Below, one piece after another: positions 25,528 to 32,535 of a stretch of DNA of 59,656 nucleotides (positions are counted from its first letter, which is position 1; every line of letters starts with the position of its first letter). The DNA comes from UBA6019 sp035535055 (GTDB lineage Bacteria > Chloroflexota > Dormibacteria > Dormibacterales > Dormibacteraceae), in NCBI GenBank assembly GCA_035535055.1, contig DATLQT010000003.1, positions 1 through 59,656 on the forward strand, written 5' to 3'. The notes beneath the pieces were generated by a model, which did not search any database, was not told where the DNA came from, and saw only the letters and a program-made list of their open reading frames with translations. Made by a program: the position numbers and the translations under genes.

Positions 25528-26325
25528 TTAGCGGTAGATGACCACGGTGTTGGCGATCCGGTCGTGCCAGCCCCGCTTGCGCGAGTCGAAGGCTGCCCAG
25601 ATGAGGCCAATGGCGCAGCAGGAGGCCGAGACCAGGTAGCCGAGGAAGCGGAGCGCGGCACGGCCAAAGCCGATCGAGCCCTGACCACTGGCGTCCACCA
25701 CCCGAAGGCCAAAGATGCGCATCCCGGGCGTCGAGCCGCTGCTCCAGAAGTAGGAGAAGTAGAGGAACTGCACCACCAGTTCGAGGCCGTTGTTGGGGGT
25801 CGAGCTGAAGGCCTGCGGCGAGCCGTTCGAGGGATTGGCGAGGGCCGCGTTGACGGCGCCTCCGGAGAGCACGAAGAAGAGGATGGTCAGGGGGATGCCG
25901 ACGATCAGCCCGTCGATGAAGATCGCCAGAAAGCGGATCCAAAAGCCCGCGTAGCGGACTCCCGAAGAGGTCATCGGGCCGAACGCCGCCTCCCGCCGGG
26001 CGGCCCAGTCGATCGGGGCCGGCGGTGGCGGGCCCACCGGCGACGCGGTCTGCACCGGGGGCGGCCAGGGCTGGTCGGCGGGCAGCCATGACGGTCGCGG
26101 CTCGCCCGCGGGCGGCGAGGGCGCGGCGGGCTGCGGCGGCGGCACCGGCTGCAGCGCCGTGCCGGGCGGCGGCGGCGCGCTGCTGCGGGTGAAGCCCGGC
26201 GGGATCGGGTCCCAGGACCTGCCGCTCCAGACGCTCTGACCGTCCCCCGACACCAGCGACTGCCACTGGCTCCCGTCCCAGAACCACTGGCCGTCAACCG
26301 AACGGAGAGGAGGCTGCTGGGCCAT
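25528..26325 (-). CDS. RDD family membrane protein with Trp-rich N-terminal motifs
   Basis: 265 residues. The first 35 or so residues hold Trp-rich elements (DGQWFWDGSQWQSLV, SVWSGRSWDPIPPG) like the short SHOCT/DUF2510-type motifs of actinobacterial membrane proteins. A Pro-rich cytoplasmic stretch (about 45-95) precedes the RDD domain: VRYAGFWIRFLAIFIDGLIVG, STPGMRIFGLRVVDASG and a last pair of helices. RDD proteins are thought to act in transport or membrane organisation; function is not defined here. It is separated from the DinB gene by a terminator-like hairpin. The region between its stop and 25350 (177 bases) shows nothing recognisable. Confidence 0.85.
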   Translation of the reverse strand: MAQQPPLRSVDGQWFWDGSQWQSLVSGDGQSVWSGRSWDPIPPGFTRSSAPPPPGTALQPVPPPQPAAPSPPAGEPRPSWLPADQPWPPPVQTASPVGPPPPAPIDWAARREAAFGPMTSSGVRYAGFWIRFLAIFIDGLIVGIPLTILFFVLSGGAVNAALANPSNGSPQAFSSTPNNGLELVVQFLYFSYFWSSGSTPGMRIFGLRVVDASGQGSIGFGRAALRFLGYLVSASCCAIGLIWAAFDSRKRGWHDRIANTVVIYR

Positions 26326-26340
26326 TCGCGCGGCCCATCA

Positions 26341-26363
26341 AAGCAGAAAGCGCCCGGGGGCGC
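26341..26363 (-). terminator. Intrinsic terminator between dinB-like and RDD genes
   Basis: On the minus strand a GCGCC/GGCGC stem with a 4-base loop (26350-26363) is followed by TTTCTGCTTT. It lies between the DinB-family stop and the RDD start and would separate the rlmN-dinB transcript from the RDD gene. Confidence 0.5.
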
Positions 26364-26375
26364 GGTCGGGCCGGG

Positions 26376-26954
26376 CTAGGCGGCTGCGCGCCGCTCCCGG
26401 GCCTGTCCCATGATCTTGCGGATCTGCTCCAGGTGCGAGGCGTCGTGGCTGAGGCCGGACAGGAAGCGCCCGAGCGCGTTCATCGGCGGCCGGCCCTCGT
26501 AGGGCGAGTAGAAGTTGTCCAGGTGCGGCTCGGCCGGCCACGCGGACAGCATCGCCAGCCGCATCCGCCGGCTCTCCTCGATCCGGCCGCGGATGAACTC
26601 GGCGGTCTTCACCTCCGTCCAAGGCACCTCGTAACGGCTGCGACCCTCCACCGGGAGGCCCCGGGCGAGGACCAGCGCCAGCGCGGCCCCCTCCTCCGAG
26701 GAGGCGGTCGTGTGCACCACCACGTGCCCGAGCGTCCAGGAGAGCTTGGCGTCCTCCGGGCCGGCCGCGAAGGTGTCGTCGGCCTCGGGGTCGTCGGGAA
26801 TAAAGACCACGTCGCCGTCCACCGCGTCCCGGATCGCCTCCAGCTGGAGGTCGCACATCTCCTCGGTCAACCGGGCGAGGTCCTCCTGGCTGAGCCCGGC
26901 CGCGAGCTCCTGGGTGGTCTTCTCTCCGCGCTGGACGGGGCTGAAATCAAGCAT
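26376..26954 (-). CDS. DinB superfamily protein
   Basis: 192 residues from the ATG at 26954, which overlaps the rlmN stop by 8 bases; a longer form to 26987 is possible. The four-helix-bundle DinB features are LSWTLGHVVVHTTASSEEGA and, near the C-terminus, LSGLSHDASHLEQIRKIMGQ, each giving conserved His residues for metal binding. Family members are thiol-dependent transferases or hydrolases (bacillithiol/mycothiol related); the reaction here is not known. Co-transcribed with rlmN. Confidence 0.82.
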   Translation of the reverse strand: MLDFSPVQRGEKTTQELAAGLSQEDLARLTEEMCDLQLEAIRDAVDGDVVFIPDDPEADDTFAAGPEDAKLSWTLGHVVVHTTASSEEGAALALVLARGLPVEGRSRYEVPWTEVKTAEFIRGRIEESRRMRLAMLSAWPAEPHLDNFYSPYEGRPPMNALGRFLSGLSHDASHLEQIRKIMGQARERRAAA

Positions 26955-28071
26955 CGGGAATGGAACCGCTCGGTACCGCGCCCGCATTCCCGGGCAGGCT
27001 CGCGTCCACCTTCAGCACCCTGGCGCGGAGCTGGCCGCAGGCGGCGTCCGCCTCGCGGCCGCGGGTGTCGCGGACCGTCACGTTGAGTCCGTGGCCACGG
27101 ATGCGGTCCGCGAAGCGGGCCACGGCGTTTCGGCTCGGACCCTTGAACTCGGTGTCGTCGATCGGGTTCCAGGGGATCAGGTTCACGTGTGAAAGGTAGG
27201 GGTCGAGGAGTTTGCCGAGCTCGTCGGCGTCGCGCTCGGTGTCGTTGACCCCGGCCAGCACCACCCACTCGTAGGAGACGCGGCGGCCGCTACCGCGGGC
27301 GAACTCGCGGGCGCCCGCGACCAGCTCGGCGAGCGGGTAGCGGCGGTTGATCGGCACCAGGAAGTCGCGCAGTTCGTCCCGCGCCGCATGGAGCGAGATC
27401 GCCAGCGTCACCCCCAGCTTCTCCTCCGCCAGCTGCGCGATCCGGGGGACCAGGCCGGCCGTGGAGACGACGACCCGGCGGGGGCTGATTCCGAGCAACG
27501 ACGGGTCGGCGAGGAGGCGGATCGACTCCACCACCGACGCGTAGTTGGCCATCGGCTCGCCCATCCCCATGAAGACGACGTGGGACAGCCGCCGCCCTTC
27601 GGGACGCAGCCGGCGGGCGGCGTCCAACGCCTGGTCGAGGATCTCGTGGGCCTTGAGGTTGCGACCGAACTTGCCCTGGCCGGTGGCGCAGAAGGGACAG
27701 CCGATCGGGCAGCCGACCTGGGACGAGATGCAGAGCGTCGTCCGGCGCGGGTAGCGCATGGTGACCGCCTCGACGCTGTAGCCGCCGTCCAGCTGGTAGA
27801 GCAGCTTGGTGGTCAGCCCGGCGTCCGCGGTCGACTCCAGGATCGGCTCCAGCGAGTTGAGCCGGAACGCGCCGGCAAGCTCTTCGCGGAGGCCGGCCGG
27901 GAGGTCGTGCATCTCCTCGAAGGAGGCGGCGCCGCGGGCTATCCACCCACGCACCTGGCCGGCCCGAAAGCCTGGCTGGCCGCGCGCGGCCAGCCACTCG
28001 CTGAGCTCGGTGGGGCGCAGCGAATTGATTGGCTGGGGGAGGTCGGTGGCAGCTACCACTGTGGCTACCAT
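26947..28071 (-). CDS. rlmN: 23S rRNA (adenine2503-C2)-methyltransferase, radical SAM
   Basis: 374 residues from the ATG at 28071. The radical-SAM cluster motif CPIGCPFC (CxxxCxxC), VVFMGMGEPMANY, ISLHAARDELR and the second catalytic cysteine in DAACGQLRARV are all present, as expected for RlmN, which methylates A2503 of 23S rRNA and also tRNA adenosine 37. An alternative GTG start at 28059 would fit better with the -10 TATGGT that overlaps the ATG (28067-28072), giving 370 residues. The start is thus uncertain by four codons. Confidence 0.94.
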   Translation of the reverse strand: MVATVVAATDLPQPINSLRPTELSEWLAARGQPGFRAGQVRGWIARGAASFEEMHDLPAGLREELAGAFRLNSLEPILESTADAGLTTKLLYQLDGGYSVEAVTMRYPRRTTLCISSQVGCPIGCPFCATGQGKFGRNLKAHEILDQALDAARRLRPEGRRLSHVVFMGMGEPMANYASVVESIRLLADPSLLGISPRRVVVSTAGLVPRIAQLAEEKLGVTLAISLHAARDELRDFLVPINRRYPLAELVAGAREFARGSGRRVSYEWVVLAGVNDTERDADELGKLLDPYLSHVNLIPWNPIDDTEFKGPSRNAVARFADRIRGHGLNVTVRDTRGREADAACGQLRARVLKVDASLPGNAGAVPSGSIPDA

Positions 28072-28072
28072 A
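28066..28072. promoter_or_regulatory. Symmetric TANNNTA -10 between rlmN and M23 peptidase
   Basis: TACCATA reads TACCAT on the plus strand, exactly 6 bases before the GTG of the M23 gene (leaderless spacing), and TATGGT on the minus strand, which would start transcription near 28060, one base before an in-frame GTG of rlmN. The annotated starts are only 6 bases apart. Confidence 0.5.
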
Positions 28073-28077
28073 CCCAC

Positions 28078-28770
28078 GTGCGCCGCCGGGGAATCGGAGC
28101 GCTGCTCCTGCTGGCGCCGCTGCTGCTGTTGGGGGCGGGTCACCCCCAGGCCGACAGCAGCCAGCCCAGCCCGAGCCCCAGCGCGGGCGGAGGCCCCAAC
28201 CCCGACCCTTCGTTCCACGACAGCATCGCGCCCGGCTACTGGCTGCCACTGCTGCCCGCGCCGCCAACGCCGGCCGATTACCGACCCGGCGCGGGCCTGC
28301 CCCTGCTCCGGCCGGTCCAGGGCGTCGAGACCCAGCCGTTCGGCTGCACCAACTTCGGACTCGAGACCCCGACCAGCGGCTGCCCGGGCGGCTTTCACAC
28401 CGGCGTCGACCTGGCCGACCCGCAGGGCACGCCCATCCACGCCGCGGCCGATGGCATCGCCTATCCCCTCCCCGACTACCAGTACTACGGCAACCACGTC
28501 CTCATCCAGCACGTGGGCGGGCTCTCGACGCTCTACGCCCACATGGTCCGCATCAACGTCGGCTGGGGACAGCCGGTGAAGCGCGGAGACCTCATCGGGT
28601 GGGTGGGATCGACGGGGAACTCGACCGGTCCCCACCTCCACTTCGAGGTGCGCTTCGCGGGCGCCCCGGTCGACCCGACCCCCTACCTGGAGGGGGCGCC
28701 GGCAGAGCCTGGACCTTTGCCCGCGGGCTGGCCCGGGATGCCGGCCGACGACGTGGTCGGGCTTAACTGA
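28078..28770 (+). CDS. Secreted M23 family peptidase (LytM-like)
   Basis: 230 residues from the GTG at 28078. A signal peptide (VRRRGIGALLLLAPLLLLGAGHPQA) is followed by a Pro/Ser/Gly linker. The metallopeptidase domain has the zinc ligands in GGFHTGVDLADPQG and GPHLHFEVRF, and LYAHM between them. M23 enzymes cut peptidoglycan cross-links or serve as catalytic scaffolds in cell-wall remodelling. The start codon sits 6 bases from the divergent rlmN ATG, and the mRNA is probably leaderless. Confidence 0.9.
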   Translation: MRRRGIGALLLLAPLLLLGAGHPQADSSQPSPSPSAGGGPNPDPSFHDSIAPGYWLPLLPAPPTPADYRPGAGLPLLRPVQGVETQPFGCTNFGLETPTSGCPGGFHTGVDLADPQGTPIHAAADGIAYPLPDYQYYGNHVLIQHVGGLSTLYAHMVRINVGWGQPVKRGDLIGWVGSTGNSTGPHLHFEVRFAGAPVDPTPYLEGAPAEPGPLPAGWPGMPADDVVGLN

Positions 28771-28828
28771 AACTTCACCCAGGCGTCCCTTCACGGTTCG
28801 CGATCCGAAGGTAGAGTTGCGGGCGCAC

Positions 28829-30460
28829 GTGCTCGATCTCGAACGGCGGCGGCTCATCCGGCAGATGGTCGGGCCCGGCCTGGTCCTGGTCCTGGTCGCC
28901 CTCGGCGCGGTCGCGATCCTGGGTTCGATCGACGCCGTCCGATCCACTCACTACTCGTCGCTCTGGGCGCTGCTGACCCCTGACTCGGTCGCCTCCGCCT
29001 GGACCATGTCGCTGCTCGGGACCTCCGAGGGCGTCGCCATCGCGATCGTGATCGTGGTGGTGGTCCTGGGCGTGCAGCTAACGGCCGACCGCTACTCGCC
29101 GCGGATCATCGACATCTTCATCCGCGACCGCATCAACGGGCTCGTCCTCGCGCTCTTCCTCGGCTCGATCATCTTCACGATCTGGGTGAGCGCCTCGATC
29201 AAGCATGACTACGTGCCCTACTTCCTGGTCTACTCCGCGATCGGGCTCGCGATCCTCGACTTCGTCTTCCTGCTGCCCTACGTCCGCTACATGTTCCAGG
29301 TCATGAGGGGCGAGACGATCGTCGCCGGGATCCGCCGGCACGCCGCCCTCGAGATCGGCCGAGCGATCAGCGCGCCCCAGCACCAGGCGATCCACCGCCA
29401 CCGGGTGAGGGAGTCGCTGAGCCAGTTCGCGGACATCGCCCTGGGCTCGATCCAGGAGGGCGACACCGAGGTGGCTCTATCCGCCATCCACGCCATCCGC
29501 GGTCTCGTCTGCAACGACTACATCCCGGTCAAAGAGAAGCTGCCCAAGCACTGGTTCACCGTCTCCCACGAGGACATGCCGGGCGCCTCCGACCAGACCA
29601 TCGTCCAGGTCGACCGCACCCACACCTGGCTCGAGCACGTCGTGCTGGCGACCTTCGTGGACCTGGTGGGCGAGACGCCGGCCTTCCGCAAGGAGATCAT
29701 CCACGCCATCGCCATCACCACCCGCGACATCGGCCGGCGGGCGATCACCCACGGCGACCGCGACTTGGAGGAGCTGGTCGTCCGCTTCTTCAACACCTAC
29801 TTCCGGGCGGCCCTGAACCAGCGCGCGCCGACCTTCGCCTACGCCGTGATGAACGAGTACCGCCGGCTGGCGGTCGACGTCAGCGGCGAGCGGCCGGACC
29901 TCTCGCTGCGCGTCGCCGAGCACCTGCTGCGCTACGGCCGCTCCTTCGACGCGGCGGGGATGCCGTTCATCATCGGCACCGCCGCGGAGGACGTCGCCGA
30001 GCTCATCATCGGGCTCTCCAAGCACGACCTCGACCGCGCCCTGATCCTCACCGAGCTGCTGAGCGACAACCTCGTCAGCCTGGCCGCCGGGTCGGACGGG
30101 GTGAGCGTCACCGGGGTGCTGAAGGCATGCGTCAAGCTCGGCCTGTGGGCGATCGCCGAGGAGCAGACGAACGTCCTCAACCGGATGTCGACGGGGCTGA
30201 CGTCGATCGACCCGGACCTGGTCGAACGCTCGCTCGACCGCATGGAGATGACCACCGAGCGCGTCTTCTGGGAGGTCAGCGACCGCGTCGTCGCCTACGA
30301 CTGGGTCGAGGACCACCTGCGCGAGCTGATCCCCGTCCTGCGCGCCCGCCTCCACCCGCAAGAGCCCACCCGCCCCGCCCGGGCCCGCCGCAACGGCAAT
30401 GCCAACGGCCACGTCAAAAAGCCGGCTAAGGAAGCGAGTACAGCTCTCCCGTCAGCCTGA
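28829..30460 (+). CDS. DUF2254-like integral membrane protein
   Basis: 543 residues from the GTG at 28829 (TTG at 28817 is an alternative); TAGAGT at 28812-28817 is a candidate -10. Four membrane helices lie in the first 160 or so residues (LVLVLVALGAVAILG, GVAIAIVIVVVVLGVQL, GLVLALFLGSIIFTIWV, IGLAILDFVFLLPYV). The phrase VQLTADRYSPRIIDIFIRDR matches DUF2254 membrane proteins. The long C-terminal soluble region is helical, with a charged tail (RARRNGNANGHVKKPAK). Function unknown. It overlaps the convergent MBL-fold gene by 35 bases. Confidence 0.75.
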   Translation: MLDLERRRLIRQMVGPGLVLVLVALGAVAILGSIDAVRSTHYSSLWALLTPDSVASAWTMSLLGTSEGVAIAIVIVVVVLGVQLTADRYSPRIIDIFIRDRINGLVLALFLGSIIFTIWVSASIKHDYVPYFLVYSAIGLAILDFVFLLPYVRYMFQVMRGETIVAGIRRHAALEIGRAISAPQHQAIHRHRVRESLSQFADIALGSIQEGDTEVALSAIHAIRGLVCNDYIPVKEKLPKHWFTVSHEDMPGASDQTIVQVDRTHTWLEHVVLATFVDLVGETPAFRKEIIHAIAITTRDIGRRAITHGDRDLEELVVRFFNTYFRAALNQRAPTFAYAVMNEYRRLAVDVSGERPDLSLRVAEHLLRYGRSFDAAGMPFIIGTAAEDVAELIIGLSKHDLDRALILTELLSDNLVSLAAGSDGVSVTGVLKACVKLGLWAIAEEQTNVLNRMSTGLTSIDPDLVERSLDRMEMTTERVFWEVSDRVVAYDWVEDHLRELIPVLRARLHPQEPTRPARARRNGNANGHVKKPAKEASTALPSA

Positions 30461-31181
30461 TCCGCCCCTCGGCGACCAGCTTGTCCAGGTGCGCGCGCAG
30501 CGTCATACCAGCCGCTCGCATCAGTTCCTCCCCGCTCACCTCGGCCGCATAGACGCGCCTGGTCAGTTCGGGCGCGCCCGCTGGCCCCTCCGCCAGTGCC
30601 CGCAGGACCTGGCGCTCGCGCTCGAGCCGGTGCTCGCGGTACTCGGTCAGCTTGCGCATCGGCTCCTCAACCGGATCCCAGTGGCCCGGGAAGAGGACTG
30701 TCGGGTTGAGCTCGATCAGCCTTTCGAGGGAGTGGAGGTAGGCGGCCATGTCCCCGTCCGGGTGGGTGATCATCGTGCTGCCGCGGCCGAGCACCAGGTC
30801 ACCGGTGAAGACGGCTCGATCCTCTTCCTCGAGGAAGCAGAGGTGATCGCTGGCGTGCCCGGGCGTGAAGAGCGCCTTCAGCTTCACCCTTCCCACCTGG
30901 ACCAGGTCGCCGTCGGCAAGGCCCGGATGACGAAGCACGGGGGCTCGGTGCGCGGCGGCCAGCCGCTCGGCCAGCGGAAGGTGGTCGGAGTGGGAGTGGG
31001 TCACCAGGACGGCGCCGACCGGGGCGCCTCCAAGCCTCTCCTCGATCGCCGCCAGATGGCCGTCGTCGTCAGGCCCGGGGTCGATCACGACCGCCACCGG
31101 GTCGCCGTCGAGGATCCAGGTGTTGGTGCCCGGGCCGGTGTACGGACTGGGGTTGGAGGCGACCACCCGACGCACCCTCAT
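30426..31181 (-). CDS. MBL-fold metallohydrolase (LACTB2-like)
   Basis: 251 residues from the ATG at 31181, preceded by GAGGT at 5 bases. Metallo-beta-lactamase motifs: VTHSHSDHLPLAERL (HxHxDH), FTPGHASDHLCF, AVFTGDLVLGRGS and the later His in FPGHWDPV, plus a C-terminal winged-helix-like part (RRVYAAEVSGEELMRAAGMTLRAHLDKLVAEG). That two-part build matches LACTB2-type proteins, which include ribonucleases and thioester hydrolases. The substrate is undecided. Divergent from the M20 gene through a palindromic promoter. Confidence 0.88.
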   Translation of the reverse strand: MRVRRVVASNPSPYTGPGTNTWILDGDPVAVVIDPGPDDDGHLAAIEERLGGAPVGAVLVTHSHSDHLPLAERLAAAHRAPVLRHPGLADGDLVQVGRVKLKALFTPGHASDHLCFLEEEDRAVFTGDLVLGRGSTMITHPDGDMAAYLHSLERLIELNPTVLFPGHWDPVEEPMRKLTEYREHRLERERQVLRALAEGPAGAPELTRRVYAAEVSGEELMRAAGMTLRAHLDKLVAEGRIRLTGELYSLP

Positions 31182-31197
31182 CGAGACCTCACAGCGG

Positions 31198-31208
31198 GAT
31201 AGGCTATC
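31198..31208. promoter_or_regulatory. Palindromic bidirectional -10 between MBL and M20 genes
   Basis: GATAGGCTATC is a perfect palindrome around one central base. It contains TAGGCT on the plus strand (31200-31205, 9 bases before the M20 ATG) and TAGCCT on the minus strand (31201-31206, 19 bases before the MBL ATG, leaving room for its GAGGT). Confidence 0.55.
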
Positions 31209-31214
31209 GGGGAA

Positions 31215-32417
31215 ATGCACGAGCTCATCGAGCCTCGCCCCTCCACCCTCGACGAGGTCATCGACATCCGCCGCCACCTCCACCGCCATCCCGAGGTGAG
31301 CTTCGACGAGCACCAGACCTCACACCTGATCGCGCGGCGGCTGGAGTCCTACGGACTGACCCTGCACCCCTGTCCGACCGAGACGGGTGCGGTGGCGACG
31401 CTCGACGGCGGCAAGCCCGGCCGGACGATCCTGATCCGGGCCGACATCGACGCCCTGCCGATCCAGGAGGAGTCGGGAGTCGACTTCCAGTCCGGCTCCG
31501 ATGGCCGCATGCACGCCTGCGGCCACGATGCCCACACCGCGATCCTGCTCGGGGTCGCCAAGACGCTGGCCGAGCAGGCCGAGGATCTCCCCGGCCGCTA
31601 TCTGTTCGTGTTCCAGCCGGCCGAGGAGGTGGTCAGCGGAGCCCGCCAGATGATCGCCAACGGGCTCTTGGAGCAGCACCCCGCCGACTTCGCGATCGGC
31701 CTCCACCTCGCCGCCTGGGCTGAGAGCGGCCACGTGATCACCAAGCCGGGCCTGCTCTGGGGCGGGTCGGACGCCTTCGAGATCACCTTCCTCGGCCCCG
31801 GGGGACACGGCGGGATGATGGGGCGGGCGGGCAACGTGATCAACGCCCAGGCGTTCTTGGTCGAGCGGCTGATGACCGTCGTCGAGGGCCTGGAGTGGGA
31901 GGACGGCACGCCCTGCCACACGACCATCGGTGACGTCCGGACCGACGGCGCCTGGAACATCGTGCCCCGGCACGCGCTCGTCAAGGGCAGCCTTCGGACC
32001 TTCACCGAAAAGCTCCGCGAGGTCGCCTTGCAGCGCCTCGCCGACCTCCTCTTGGAGACCGAGACCGAATTCAGTGTCGACGCCCAGCTGAAGCTCGTCC
32101 ACGGCACGGTCCCCCTCATCAATCACCCGACTCCGACCGACATCGTCATGGAGACGGCCCGTGAGCTGATCGGAGAGAAGGCGTCCACCCTCGGCCACCC
32201 CCTGACGGTCAGCGACGACGTCGCCGAATTCCTGACCCACATCCCCGGCTGCTACTTCCAGCTCGGCGCCAAGCCGCCCGAGCTGGAGGTGCCGACCTCG
32301 CACCATTCCCCCTTCTTCCGGATCGACGAGGCGGCCTTCGCCACCGGGGTGCGGGTGCTGGCCGGTTCGGCCGTCAGGCTTGCCGAACGCGACGCGCTGA
32401 CCGAGCCCGCGAGCTGA
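31215..32417 (+). CDS. M20 family amidohydrolase (hippurate/N-acyl-amino-acid hydrolase-like)
   Basis: 400 residues. Metal-binding motifs of M20D amidohydrolases: RADIDALPIQEESG, GRMHACGHDAHTAILLG (Cys-His pair), QPAEEVVSGARQM (catalytic Glu-Glu), and HHSPFFRIDEAAF at the C-terminus. It hydrolyses N-acyl amino acids or related amides. Short leader with TAGGCT at 9 bases. It stands alone between the MBL gene and the FtsH-like gene. Confidence 0.92.
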   Translation: MHELIEPRPSTLDEVIDIRRHLHRHPEVSFDEHQTSHLIARRLESYGLTLHPCPTETGAVATLDGGKPGRTILIRADIDALPIQEESGVDFQSGSDGRMHACGHDAHTAILLGVAKTLAEQAEDLPGRYLFVFQPAEEVVSGARQMIANGLLEQHPADFAIGLHLAAWAESGHVITKPGLLWGGSDAFEITFLGPGGHGGMMGRAGNVINAQAFLVERLMTVVEGLEWEDGTPCHTTIGDVRTDGAWNIVPRHALVKGSLRTFTEKLREVALQRLADLLLETETEFSVDAQLKLVHGTVPLINHPTPTDIVMETARELIGEKASTLGHPLTVSDDVAEFLTHIPGCYFQLGAKPPELEVPTSHHSPFFRIDEAAFATGVRVLAGSAVRLAERDALTEPAS

Positions 32418-32451
32418 CCTGATTCAGGCACGCTTCAGGTTCTCCCGCTAA

Positions 32452-32503
32452 CCTTCCGGCCCAGTCAGGACCGTTCCGCGCTGAGAGCCGACCCCCCGGA
32501 AGG
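32452..32503. repeat. Perfect 8-base inverted repeat upstream of the FtsH-like gene
   Basis: CCTTCCGG (32452-32459) and CCGGAAGG (32496-32503) are separated by 36 bases and end just before TATAGT (32510-32515), the probable -10 of the FtsH-like gene. It could be a paired operator or the closing stem of a transcript structure; alternatively the tail end of the M20 transcript folds here. Confidence 0.35.
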
Positions 32504-32535
32504 CGCGCGTATAGTGGTCCCGGGGATAGCCTGGT

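Noticed and set aside
24863..26287. 474-codon minus-strand open frame
   Set aside because: Overlaps the RDD gene in another frame and is Arg/Ala/Gly-rich without any domain-like pattern.
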